Origin: Dactylosporangium vinaceum
GTDB taxonomy: Bacteria > Actinomycetota > Actinomycetes > Mycobacteriales > Micromonosporaceae
Reading direction: 5' to 3'
Assembly: GCF_019904175.1 (NCBI RefSeq)
Contig: NZ_CP061913.1
Coordinates: 11,036,001-11,100,000 of the forward strand
DNA length: 64,000 nucleotides
Positions within the stretch are counted from its first letter, which is position 1; the number at the start of each line of letters is the position of its first letter. The notes beneath the pieces were generated by a model. It saw nothing but the letters and a program-made list of their open reading frames with translations. It was not told the origin of the DNA and made no database searches. Positions 24,351 through 32,151 of this stretch are shown here, piece after piece. The position numbers and the translations under genes were made by a program.

Positions 24351-25994
24351 TTACGAGCGGCCCTCCCAGACCGGCTCCGGCACCTCCACCACCTCACCGT
24401 CCGCGCGGAAGAGCACGTAGCGGTCGAAGGAGCGGGCGAACCAGCGATCGTGGGTCACCGCGATGACTGTCCCGTCGAAGCCGCGCAGGCCCTCCTCCAG
24501 CGCCTCGGCGCTGGCCAGGTCCAGGTTGTCGGTCGGCTCGTCGAGCAGCAGCAGCGTCGCCCCGGACAGCTCCAGCAGCAGCACCAGGAACCGCGCCTGC
24601 TGCCCACCGGAGAGCGTGCCGAAGCGCTGGTCGGCCTGGCCCGCCAGCTCGTAGCGGCCGAGCGCCGGCATCGCCTGCGGGCGGGGCAGGCCCTGCCGCC
24701 AGTCGTCGCCCCGCCAGAGGATCTCGGCGAGCGTCTTGTCCAGCAGCTCGGGGCGGTCGTGCGTCTGCGAGAAGTGGCCCGGGCGGACCCGCGCGCCGAG
24801 CCGGACCCGCCCGCCGTGCGCCACCGGGGTCAGCTCGGCGTTGATCTGCGGCCCGTCGGGGTCGGACCCGCCCCGGGCCAGCAGCCGCAGGAAGTGCGAC
24901 TTGCCGGTGCCGTTGCCGCCGAGGACGGCCACGCGGTCGCCGTACCAGATCTCCAGGTCGAACGGGAACGTCAGGTTTTCGAGCTCCAGCTCCTCGCACA
25001 TGACCGCGCGCTTGGCCGTGCGGCCGCCCGACAGCCGCATCCGGATGTTCTGGTCCTTCGGGGGCTCCGGGGGTGGGCCGGCCTCCTCGAACTTCTTGAG
25101 GCGGGTGACGGCGGCCTGGAGGCGGGACGCGAGACCGTCGTTGTAGGCGGCCTTGGTGCGGTACATCAGGACGAGGGCCTTGAGTTTTTCGTGCTCTTCG
25201 TCCCATCGCCGCCGCAGCTCGTCGAGGCGCTCGTGGCGGGCGGTGCGGGCCTCGTGCCAGGATTCGAACCCGCCGGGGTGCACCCACGCCGAGCCGCCCT
25301 CGACGGCGACCACGCGATCGGCCGAGCGGGCCAGCAGCTCGCGGTCGTGTGAGACGTAGAGCACGCTCTTCGACGACTCGCGGAGGCGCTCCTCCAGCCA
25401 GCGCTTGCCGGGCACGTCGAGGAAGTTGTCGGGCTCGTCGAGGAGCAGCACCTCGTCCTCGCCGCGCAGGAGCAGCTCCAGCGCGAAGCGTTTCTGCTGG
25501 CCGCCGGAGAGCGTCCGGACCGGCCGGTCGCGGGTCTCGTCCCAGGGCAGGCCGAGCGTGGCGACGCTGACGGTGTCGAAGAGGACCTCGGCGTCGTACC
25601 CGCCCGCCTCCCCCCAGGCCGCCAGCGCATTGGCGTATCGCAGCTGCGCCTTCTCGGTCCCGTCGGCAAGTGCGTGCTCGGCCGCGGCGAGCCGCAGACC
25701 GACCTCCTTCAGGCGCGCCGGTGCGAGGTCCAGGGCCAGGTCATACAGCGTGCGGTCGTCACCGATCATGCCGATGAACTGCCGCATCACGCCGAGCCCG
25801 CCGGAGCGCGCCACCGCGCCCTCGTGCACCGGAAGGTCACCCGCGACCATCTTCAGCAGGGTGGTCTTGCCTGCTCCGTTGGGCCCGACAAGGGCCACCT
25901 TCGCGCCCTCGCCGACCCGGAACGAAACCTCGGAGAAGAGCTCACGGCCGTCCGGCAGCGTGTGCCCGACCCCTGCGACGTCCACATATCCCAC
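24351..25994 (-). CDS. ABC-F family ATPase (ribosome-associated type)
   Basis: A 547-residue protein with two ATPase domains and no membrane segments, as in the ABC-F family of translation factors and antibiotic-resistance proteins. Domain 1 has GPNGAGKTT (37-45), LSGGQQKRF and LLDEPDNFLD; domain 2 has GGNGTGKSH (about residue 360), LSGGQQARF and LLDEPTDNLD. The charged linker between them (near ARTARHERLDELRRRWDEEH) is moderately long. Which subgroup it belongs to cannot be settled by eye. The GTG start at 25994 gives MGYVDVAGVG; it lies 11 nt after the methyltransferase stop, so the two form an operon. Confidence 0.9.
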   Translation of the reverse strand: MGYVDVAGVGHTLPDGRELFSEVSFRVGEGAKVALVGPNGAGKTTLLKMVAGDLPVHEGAVARSGGLGVMRQFIGMIGDDRTLYDLALDLAPARLKEVGLRLAAAEHALADGTEKAQLRYANALAAWGEAGGYDAEVLFDTVSVATLGLPWDETRDRPVRTLSGGQQKRFALELLLRGEDEVLLLDEPDNFLDVPGKRWLEERLRESSKSVLYVSHDRELLARSADRVVAVEGGSAWVHPGGFESWHEARTARHERLDELRRRWDEEHEKLKALVLMYRTKAAYNDGLASRLQAAVTRLKKFEEAGPPPEPPKDQNIRMRLSGGRTAKRAVMCEELELENLTFPFDLEIWYGDRVAVLGGNGTGKSHFLRLLARGGSDPDGPQINAELTPVAHGGRVRLGARVRPGHFSQTHDRPELLDKTLAEILWRGDDWRQGLPRPQAMPALGRYELAGQADQRFGTLSGGQQARFLVLLLELSGATLLLLDEPTDNLDLASAEALEEGLRGFDGTVIAVTHDRWFARSFDRYVLFRADGEVVEVPEPVWEGRS

Positions 25995-26005
25995 GTGCAG
26001 AAGCT

Positions 26006-26626
26006 TCAGGCTGCGGCGGTACCCCGCGAAAGGGGTTTTTGGACTTTGAGCACCCGGAAGCCTTTGCGGCTGGCGTGCCGCTCGGCCGCGTACCCCTGCT
26101 CGACGAGCCAGCGCTGCAGCGAGTCCCCGCCCAGGTTCTTGCCCACGACCAGCCACGCGACCCCGTCCGGGGCGAGCCGGGGCAGCCAGCGCAGCAGCAG
26201 CTCGTGCAGCTCGGCCTTGCCGACGCGGATCGGCGGGTTGGACCAGATCTGCGCGAACCCGACACTCTCCGGCACGTCGTCGGGCCGCGCGGCGACGATG
26301 TTCTTCCCGGCGGCGTTCTCCCGGACCAGCTCGAGTGCGCGCTGATTCACATCGATCGCATACACGGTCGCCCGCGGTGCCGCCGTCGCCAGCACTGTCG
26401 CGATCGGCCCGTAGCCGCAGCCGAGGTCCAGCAGCGCCCCCTCGGTCGTCACAGAGGGTAGCGGCGCCTCCGCAAGGAGTGTCGCCGTGCCCGGATCAAG
26501 CCCGCGCCAGGAGAACACCCCCGACGCGCTGACGAGGCGAAACTGCCGGTCAAGCGCCTCGAAGACGACCTCGTGCCGCTCGTGCGCAACGGCCGGGTCG
26601 GCCGTGAAGTAGTGCTCGCCTGCCAC
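26006..26626 (-). CDS. RsmC-like class I methyltransferase
   Basis: A 206-residue SAM-dependent methyltransferase. Motif I is DLGCGYGPIATVLA, the acidic loop is VYAIDVNQRALEL and the catalytic NPPIRVGK is of the NPPF type found in N2-guanine methyltransferases such as RsmC (16S rRNA G1207). Only the catalytic half is present; the duplicated N-terminal half of E. coli RsmC is absent, as in other short homologues. The GTG at 26626 is chosen because AGGAAGG lies 7 nt before it; the frame is open further upstream but has no support. A role in ribosome modification fits its ABC-F neighbour. Confidence 0.85.
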   Translation of the reverse strand: MAGEHYFTADPAVAHERHEVVFEALDRQFRLVSASGVFSWRGLDPGTATLLAEAPLPSVTTEGALLDLGCGYGPIATVLATAAPRATVYAIDVNQRALELVRENAAGKNIVAARPDDVPESVGFAQIWSNPPIRVGKAELHELLLRWLPRLAPDGVAWLVVGKNLGGDSLQRWLVEQGYAAERHASRKGFRVLKVQKPLSRGTAAA

Positions 26627-26785
26627 CGAGTGCCCTTCCTGAGGCGCCGCTTTGCCTGGGTGCGGCTTTTCCTTAGGCGCCGCCCGCCAACGCATTGTCC
26701 TCGCGCAGGTGACGGCCGGTTTCGGGGCCCACCCGTTCGGATTGTGCCGACCCTCGCCGACAAGCCACCGCCCCGGTGCGTCGGC

Positions 26786-26791
26786 TACCCT
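26786..26791 (+). promoter_or_regulatory. candidate -10 element of a leaderless transcript
   Basis: TACCCT ends 7 nt before the ATG of the repeat-rich membrane protein. Initiation 7-8 nt downstream would place the mRNA 5' end on the start codon. There is no Shine-Dalgarno sequence. Confidence 0.4.
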
Positions 26792-26798
26792 GTGCGAC

Positions 26799-29507
26799 AT
26801 GACTTCTCGGGACGAGCAGCGCCGCAAGCGGCGATCCGACTCGTTCCGCCGGGACGAGGCGGACGAGGCCGACGACTGGCTGGCCGGCCTCCGCGGCAGC
26901 AGCCGCGGCGAGCCCGACCCGTTCGAGCCCGCCGGCCCCGACCCCCGCGACCTGGACGACCGCCGCTTCGACGGCCCCGCCGGCGCCTACGACCGCCCCC
27001 TGGAGCGCCCGGCCCGGATGGAGCGCTCGGGCGAGGTCCGCGCCGCCCGCACCGGCGACATCCGCGAGCCCCGCACGGGCGACGTCCGCGGCCGCCGCAC
27101 GGCCGACGACTCCCCGAGCGGCGTCTACACCACCGGCGACATCCGCGCCCGCCGCGCCGCCGACGACTCCCCGAGCGGCGTCTACACCACGGGTGACATT
27201 CGCGGCCGCCGCTCGCCGGGCGACTCACCCAGCGGCGTGTTCGGCCCCGGCTCCCTTCCCCCGGCTCCGCCACCCGCCCGTCCCGCCAACGTCGACGGCT
27301 GGTCGGCGCCCGACGCCTCCACCACGCCGACCGGCCGCCGCCGCCGGGCCGAGGACGACTCCCCCGGTGGCGCCTATCGCCGGCCGGCCGACGACTCGCC
27401 CAGCGGCGTCTACCGGCGCAGCGCCGACGACTCTCCGAGCGGGGTCTACCGGCGCAGCGCCGACGACTCACCCGGTGGTGTCTCGCGCCGAGCCGCTGAC
27501 GACTCGCCCAGCGGGGTCTACCGCCGATCCGTCGACGACCCGCCCGGTGGGGCCTACCGCGGGGCCGGCGCCTATCGCGGGGCTGACGACTCCCCCAGCG
27601 GGGTCTACGGCTCACCCAGCGGCGCGTACGGCCGCGGCCCGGTCACGCCGCCGCCGGCCGCCCGCCCGCCACTTGACCAGCAGCTCACCGCCCCACAGGT
27701 GCCGGTGAGTCCCCCCGTCGAGACGCCCGGTAGCGGGGGCCGGCGCCGGGCCCGCGAGGAGAGCTCGTACGACGCCGGCCCGCAGCTCACCCCGATCATC
27801 AAGCCGCTGGCCGAGCTGACCGCACCGGCCCCGACCACCGAGCCGCCCCCGCTGGTCCCGATCTTCCCGAACATGCGCCCGGACGCCTCACCGACAAGCG
27901 GGGCCGCCCGCCGAGCCCGCCGCGCCGCCGAGGAGCAGCGAGCCAACCGAACCGGCGACCTGGGCCCCCGCACGGGCGACCTCGGCCCGCGCACCGGCGA
28001 CCTCGGCCCGCGGACAGGCGATCTCGGCTCCCGCACCGGCGACCTAGGCCCCCGCACGGGCGACCTCGGCCCGCGCACCGGCGACCTCGGCCCGCGCACG
28101 GGTGACCTGGGTGCCAGGACCGGGGATGTCACCGGTGGCCGCCGCCGCGCACCCGCCGACGAGGTCGAGCTCGGCCGCAGCGGACCCGAGGGTGTCTACC
28201 GTGGCGAGACGGCGATGTTCCGCCCGGTCGACGACACCGGCACCCGGAGCCGCCGCACCGCCACCAACGGCGCATCCGCGAGCGAGACCGCGATGTTCCG
28301 CCCCGGCGAACGCCCACGCGGCAACCGCGGCCGGACACCGTACGACGACGACCCGCGCGCCTTCGAGTCCGCGGCGCCGCCCGACACCCGCCGCGACGAC
28401 AGCGGTGTGCGCCGCCGCGAGGAGGTCGCCCGCCGCCGGCCCGCCTACGACGAGCCGCCGCAGCAGCGCCGGGCCCTCGACGACGACATCGCGTACGACC
28501 CGTACGACCCCTACGACGAGCCCTCCGAGGTCCGCCGTGGACGCGGCGGTCGCGGCACCGGGGAGTACACCGGCGACTACACAAGCGGCGGCACCCGCCG
28601 GCCCGCCCGCGAACTGCGGGACCGCCCGGACCCCGACCGGCTCGACCGCGACCTCCCGCGTGGCCGCGAGCGCATCCGCGAGCTCGACCGCCCGGAGCCG
28701 CCGGACCGCCTCGACCGCCCGCGCTCCAACCGCATGGTCGTCGACCCGGTCCGCACCGGCCCCCGCCCGCACCGCTGGATCGCCATGCTCAGCGTCATCG
28801 CGGTCCTGGTCGTGCTGAGCGCCTGCGGCGTCGGGACCTGGTTCATCCTCAAGGACGAGAAGAACGGCCCCGACTCGGCCAAGTCCGGCCAGACGTCGGC
28901 CCCGAAGAAGCGCGACATCAGCAGCCGCGCCGTCGACCCGAAGGCGCTCACCGAGGCCGAGGTGTTTCCGCAGAACAGCATCGTCGCGGTGCCGAACGAG
29001 CCGCCGTACGTCATCCTCGCCACCAAGGCGTCGAACGACTGCAAGGTCGCCGCGACCGAGGAGCTGGCGACGCTGCTGGCCGGCGCGGGCTGCACCGAGG
29101 TCGTGCGGGCCACGATGAAGTCGCCGAACGAGGAGTACCTCATCACGGCCGGCATCTTCAACGTCACGAGCGAGCAGGTGGCGGCCAAGACCTTCGACGG
29201 CATCAAGCCGATCGTCGACGGCCAGAAGGGCCGCTTCGCGGGCATGAGCGTGGGCGCCGGCACCGGCACCGACGCCCTGGTCCGGGCCCCCACCCAGCTC
29301 GGCTGGAACTACAAGGGCCACTTCATCACGTACTGCGTGATCGCCCGGGTGGACGGCAACAACTTCGCCCAGGGCGACCCGTATCCGAACCAGATCACGT
29401 ACGACATCGTCGAGACGTACCTGGACAACGGGATCATCGAGAACCGCTCGATCATCCAGCCCGAGGCCACGCCCGCCGCCTCGCTCCCGGGCGCCCAGCC
29501 GAGCTGA
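26799..29507 (+). CDS. repeat-rich single-pass membrane protein with large disordered cytoplasmic region
   Basis: A 902-residue protein that I cannot assign to a family. Residues 1-656 are Arg, Asp, Pro and Gly rich and look disordered. They contain about ten copies of a DDSPSGVY-like motif (residues about 103-280), eight TGDLGPR heptads from residue 385, related TGDIR/TGDVR copies near the N-terminus, and two ETAMFRP motifs (Thr471, Thr497). One membrane helix (about 658-685, RWIAMLSVIAVLVVLSA) is followed by a folded-looking 215-residue domain outside the cell with two Cys (NDCKVAATEE, GAGCTEVV). The ATG at 26799 begins MTSRDEQRRKRRSD; a longer frame upstream is not supported. Function unknown; it could be a scaffold or a signal-transducing anchor. 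Confidence 0.75.
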   Translation: MTSRDEQRRKRRSDSFRRDEADEADDWLAGLRGSSRGEPDPFEPAGPDPRDLDDRRFDGPAGAYDRPLERPARMERSGEVRAARTGDIREPRTGDVRGRRTADDSPSGVYTTGDIRARRAADDSPSGVYTTGDIRGRRSPGDSPSGVFGPGSLPPAPPPARPANVDGWSAPDASTTPTGRRRRAEDDSPGGAYRRPADDSPSGVYRRSADDSPSGVYRRSADDSPGGVSRRAADDSPSGVYRRSVDDPPGGAYRGAGAYRGADDSPSGVYGSPSGAYGRGPVTPPPAARPPLDQQLTAPQVPVSPPVETPGSGGRRRAREESSYDAGPQLTPIIKPLAELTAPAPTTEPPPLVPIFPNMRPDASPTSGAARRARRAAEEQRANRTGDLGPRTGDLGPRTGDLGPRTGDLGSRTGDLGPRTGDLGPRTGDLGPRTGDLGARTGDVTGGRRRAPADEVELGRSGPEGVYRGETAMFRPVDDTGTRSRRTATNGASASETAMFRPGERPRGNRGRTPYDDDPRAFESAAPPDTRRDDSGVRRREEVARRRPAYDEPPQQRRALDDDIAYDPYDPYDEPSEVRRGRGGRGTGEYTGDYTSGGTRRPARELRDRPDPDRLDRDLPRGRERIRELDRPEPPDRLDRPRSNRMVVDPVRTGPRPHRWIAMLSVIAVLVVLSACGVGTWFILKDEKNGPDSAKSGQTSAPKKRDISSRAVDPKALTEAEVFPQNSIVAVPNEPPYVILATKASNDCKVAATEELATLLAGAGCTEVVRATMKSPNEEYLITAGIFNVTSEQVAAKTFDGIKPIVDGQKGRFAGMSVGAGTGTDALVRAPTQLGWNYKGHFITYCVIARVDGNNFAQGDPYPNQITYDIVETYLDNGIIENRSIIQPEATPAASLPGAQPS
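27105..27634 (+). repeat. imperfect coding repeats of DDSPSGVY type
   Basis: About ten copies of an 8-residue motif, D-D-S-P-(S/G)-G-V-Y with variants, spaced by RR(S/A)A or TTGDIRARR linkers, occur in this stretch of the membrane protein. The spacing is irregular, unlike the regular heptads further downstream. Confidence 0.8.
27951..28118 (+). repeat. eight tandem 21-bp repeats encoding TGDLGPR
   Basis: Eight in-frame units of 21 bp encode TGDLGPR, with TGDLGSR as the fourth and TGDLGAR as the eighth; a partial TGDV follows to 28130. Many codons vary between units at third positions, so the array is not a very recent duplication. Confidence 0.9.
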
Positions 29508-29592
29508 CCGCCCCCGCGACGGGCCCACCGCCCGACCCCGTCACCTGAGTAGTGCGCCGAGCCGGGCCGAGCGTGCAGTGTTCCGGCGGCAG

Positions 29593-30003
29593 CTATCCGG
29601 CGAGCGCGGCCAGCGCGGCTTCGGCGCACTCGTCGTCCTGCCCCGGCACCGTGCCACCGCTGACCGCCAGCGCGCCGACGATCGTCTCCCCGCGCCGCAG
29701 GAGCACCGCCCCCGCGCCCACCAGGATGGGCACCGGCAGCGCCTGACCCAGCTGGGCGAAGAACCCCGGCGACGTCTCCTGCATCGTGCGCAGCACGGCC
29801 CCGTCCCGCCGGAACAGGGCGACGCTCGCCGCCTTGGTCTCGGCGATCCGCGCCGACAGCGGCGGCGCGCCGTTCATCCGGCCGAGCGCCTGGAGGTGCC
29901 CGCCCTCGTCGACGACGGCCACCGTGACGAACGCGGCGAGCTCCCCGGCCCGCTCGTGCGCACCGGCGATGACCGTCTGAGCCTCATCAAGCGTGAGCGG
30001 CAT
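29593..30003 (-). CDS. HbpS/GlcG-like (DUF336) protein
   Basis: A 136-residue protein of the GlcG/HbpS family: LTLDEAQTVIAGAHERA, then VTVAVVDEGGHLQALGRM, SARIAETKAASVALF, VPILVGAGAVLLRRG and the C-terminal GALAVSGGTVPGQDDECAEAAL. In Streptomyces HbpS binds haem and modulates a sensor kinase; other members are of unknown use. There is no signal peptide, so it is probably cytoplasmic. The ATG at 30003 is preceded by GGGGG. It is divergent from a TetR gene, and a palindrome lies in the shared promoter region, so the TetR protein probably controls it. Confidence 0.85.
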   Translation of the reverse strand: MPLTLDEAQTVIAGAHERAGELAAFVTVAVVDEGGHLQALGRMNGAPPLSARIAETKAASVALFRRDGAVLRTMQETSPGFFAQLGQALPVPILVGAGAVLLRRGETIVGALAVSGGTVPGQDDECAEAALAALAG

Positions 30004-30025
30004 GGCACATCCCCCGAAGTTATGT

Positions 30026-30037
30026 GGACAGCTGTCC
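30026..30037. promoter_or_regulatory. palindromic candidate operator in the HbpS/TetR divergent region
   Basis: GGACAGCTGTCC is a perfect 12-bp palindrome 23 nt upstream of the HbpS-like ATG. On the minus strand it is followed after 3 nt by TAACTT, a possible -10, so it would sit in the promoter spacer. TetR regulators commonly bind such sites in their divergent promoters. Confidence 0.5.
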
Positions 30038-30104
30038 GTGCATGGACGAGCGTATTGCTGGAGGTGCCTCCGGCACAAGGGCGCGTGGCTACGATGGTCG
30101 GGCG

Positions 30105-30716
30105 ATGAACGACGAGACCCCGGCCACCCCGCGCCGCCCGAACGCGCGCGGCCAGGGAGAACGCCTGCGGGAAGAGATCATCTCGGCCGCCGCGAAGATG
30201 CTCGGCGAGCTGGCCGACGACGAGACCCTGTCGCTGCGCGCGGTCGCCCGCGCGGTGTCGATCTCCCCGACCTCGGTCTACCTGTACTTCTCCGACCGCG
30301 ACGCCCTGGTAGCGGCCACCATGCACAGGTGCCACACGGAGATGCTCAAGGCCGCCGACGACGCCGACGCCGCCCAGCCGAGCCCCGCCCTGGGCCTGCG
30401 CGCCCGGATCCTGGCCCAGGCCGCCTGGGTCCAGGACCATCCCGGCCTCTACAAGGTCATGCATGAGAGCAGGGTCGGCATGCCGTTCAAGGAGATCCTG
30501 TTCAACCGCATGACCGCCTCGATCCAGCGCTGCATGGACGCCGGCGTCGCCACGCCCGGCGACGCCGCAACCGTCGCGCTGGACCTGCGAACGGCCGTGA
30601 TCGGCATGCTCTCGCTGCGCATCAACGAGCCCGACCTGCCGTGGCCACCGTTCCCCGAGCAGGCCGACCGCTTCCTGACCAAGCTCGTGGGCCTGGAGCT
30701 GCCGGCCCGGGCCTGA
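30105..30716 (+). CDS. TetR-family transcriptional regulator
   Basis: A 203-residue regulator with an N-terminal helix-turn-helix at about residues 20-66 (REEIISAAAKMLGEL, TLSLRAVARAVSISPTSVYLYF) typical of TetR proteins; the rest is the helical ligand-binding and dimer domain (WVQDHPGLYKVMHESRV). The ligand is unknown. It is divergent from the HbpS-like gene, which is its most likely target together with itself. The ATG at 30105 has TACGAT ending 9 nt upstream. The stop lies 1 nt before the converging truA stop. Confidence 0.9.
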   Translation: MNDETPATPRRPNARGQGERLREEIISAAAKMLGELADDETLSLRAVARAVSISPTSVYLYFSDRDALVAATMHRCHTEMLKAADDADAAQPSPALGLRARILAQAAWVQDHPGLYKVMHESRVGMPFKEILFNRMTASIQRCMDAGVATPGDAATVALDLRTAVIGMLSLRINEPDLPWPPFPEQADRFLTKLVGLELPARA

Positions 30717-30717
30717 G

Positions 30718-31527
30718 CTACAGGTCGCGGCGGCGGCGGGTCAGCTCGGCCCGGGACCTCAGGGCGGCCGGGTCGAGCGGGTAGACCACCTCGACGAGGG
30801 TCAGGCCGTGGGCGGGGGCCACGACGACCTCGTCGGCGCGCACGGCGCGCTCCAGGAGCGAGGCGGGCCACGCCACCGGGCGGCGGCCGTCGCCCACCAC
30901 CAGCTGGGCGCCCACGAGGCTGCGCACCATCGACCAGCAGAACGCGTCGGCGGCCACCGTCGCCACCACGGTGCTGTCCGGGTCGCGGTGCCACGCCATG
31001 CGGGACACCGCGCGGATGGTGCTGGCGTGCTCCTTGCGGCGGCAGTACGCGGCGAAGTCGTGCTCGCCCACGATGCCCTCCGCGGCGGCGTTCAGCCGGT
31101 CCAGGTCGAGGGGGCGCGGCCAGGCCAGGGTGTTGTGACGGCGCAGCGGATCGGCGCCGTGAGGGGCATCGGTCACGCGGTACTCGTAGCGCCGCGACAG
31201 CGCCGAGAAGCGCGCGTCGAACTCGGGTGGCACCGCGAACGCGGCCAGGACGCGGACGTCGGGCGGCAGCAGGCCGGCGAGCTTGCGGACGAGCGCCGGC
31301 TCCAGCACGGCCCAGCGCTCCTCGGGCACCTCGACGTGGCAGACCTGGCCCGTCGCGTGCACGCCGGCGTCCGTGCGGCCGGCCACCGTCAGGCCCTCGA
31401 CCACGCCGAACAGCCGGGTCAGGACGGTCAGCAGCTCGCCCGCGACCGTGCGGCGGCCCGGCTGCACGGCCCAGCCGCTGAAGTCCGTGCCGTCATAGGA
31501 GACGTCCAGGCGAATGCGGACTGGCAT
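30718..31527 (-). CDS. truA: tRNA pseudouridine synthase A
   Basis: TruA makes pseudouridine at positions 38-40 of the tRNA anticodon arm. The 269 residues begin RIRLDVSYDGTDFSGWA; the catalytic Asp is Asp53 in GRTDAGVHATG; DFAAYCRRK and FCWSMVRSLVGAQLVVGDG are the other conserved blocks. It is the last gene of the ribosomal cluster, as in many actinobacteria, but a strong terminator lies between it and rplQ, so expression may need read-through or its own promoter. Confidence 0.95.
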   Translation of the reverse strand: MPVRIRLDVSYDGTDFSGWAVQPGRRTVAGELLTVLTRLFGVVEGLTVAGRTDAGVHATGQVCHVEVPEERWAVLEPALVRKLAGLLPPDVRVLAAFAVPPEFDARFSALSRRYEYRVTDAPHGADPLRRHNTLAWPRPLDLDRLNAAAEGIVGEHDFAAYCRRKEHASTIRAVSRMAWHRDPDSTVVATVAADAFCWSMVRSLVGAQLVVGDGRRPVAWPASLLERAVRADEVVVAPAHGLTLVEVVYPLDPAALRSRAELTRRRRDL

Positions 31528-31552
31528 GCGGTACCCCCCACAAAAGCAAGAA

Positions 31553-31580
31553 GCCCGGCACCCTCGGAAGGGTGCCGGGC
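31553..31580 (-). terminator. intrinsic terminator after rplQ
   Basis: GCCCGGCACCCT and AGGGTGCCGGGC form a perfect 12-bp stem with a 4-nt loop, 12 nt after the rplQ stop. The minus-strand sequence that follows is U-rich (TTCTTGCTTTTG). It lies 25 nt upstream of truA. Confidence 0.85.
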
Positions 31581-31592
31581 CGTGACCGTCGG

Positions 31593-32117
31593 CTAGGCCT
31601 TGGTCTCTTCGTCCTTCGCCTCGGCGGCGTCCTCGTCCTCGGCCTTGGTGGAGACCGGGGCCGGGGCCTCATCCGCGTCGTCGCCGGCGAGGACCGCGAT
31701 CGAGTCGGCCTTGGCGGCCTTCCGGGCGGTCTTGCGCGGCGCCCGAGGTGCGGCAACCTCGAGCTCCTCGACCAGCTCGATGATCGCCATCGGCGCGGCG
31801 TCGCCCTTACGGGGACCCGTCTTCACGATGCGGGTGTAGCCACCCGGACGGTTGCTGAACCGCGGCGCGATCTGGTCGAACAGCTGGAACACCACGTCCT
31901 TGTCCCGCACCACGGAGAGCGCTTGACGGCGCGCGTGCAGGTCGCCGCGCTTGGCCTTGGTGATGAGCTGCTCGGCGAGCGGGCGCAGCCGCTTGGCCTT
32001 CGTCTCGGTGGTCTGAATGCGACCGTGCTTGAACAGCGACGAGGCGAGATTCGCCAGCATCAGCCGCTCGTGCGCGGGGCTGCCGCCGAGGCGGGGACCT
32101 CTGGTGGGCGTGGGCAT
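31593..32117 (-). CDS. rplQ: 50S ribosomal protein L17
   Basis: The first 125 residues are canonical L17 ([62 protein letters not shown]). About 50 further residues form a low-complexity tail rich in Ala, Lys, Glu and Asp, a type of extension common on actinobacterial ribosomal proteins. It is 174 residues in all and lies 34 nt after rpoA. Confidence 0.96.
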   Translation of the reverse strand: MPTPTRGPRLGGSPAHERLMLANLASSLFKHGRIQTTETKAKRLRPLAEQLITKAKRGDLHARRQALSVVRDKDVVFQLFDQIAPRFSNRPGGYTRIVKTGPRKGDAAPMAIIELVEELEVAAPRAPRKTARKAAKADSIAVLAGDDADEAPAPVSTKAEDEDAAEAKDEETKA

Positions 32118-32151
32118 TGTCAGGGACTCCTCTAGTACAGCGGCTGTACTA

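Noticed and set aside
27951-28130. Possible CRISPR-like or intergenic tandem repeat
   Set aside because: The 21-bp units are contiguous without spacers and stay in frame inside a coding sequence.
28044-29528. Minus-strand frame of 494 codons opposite the repeat protein
   Set aside because: The plus-strand frame has a sensible membrane topology and regular heptads, while the minus frame has no motif and no start signal.
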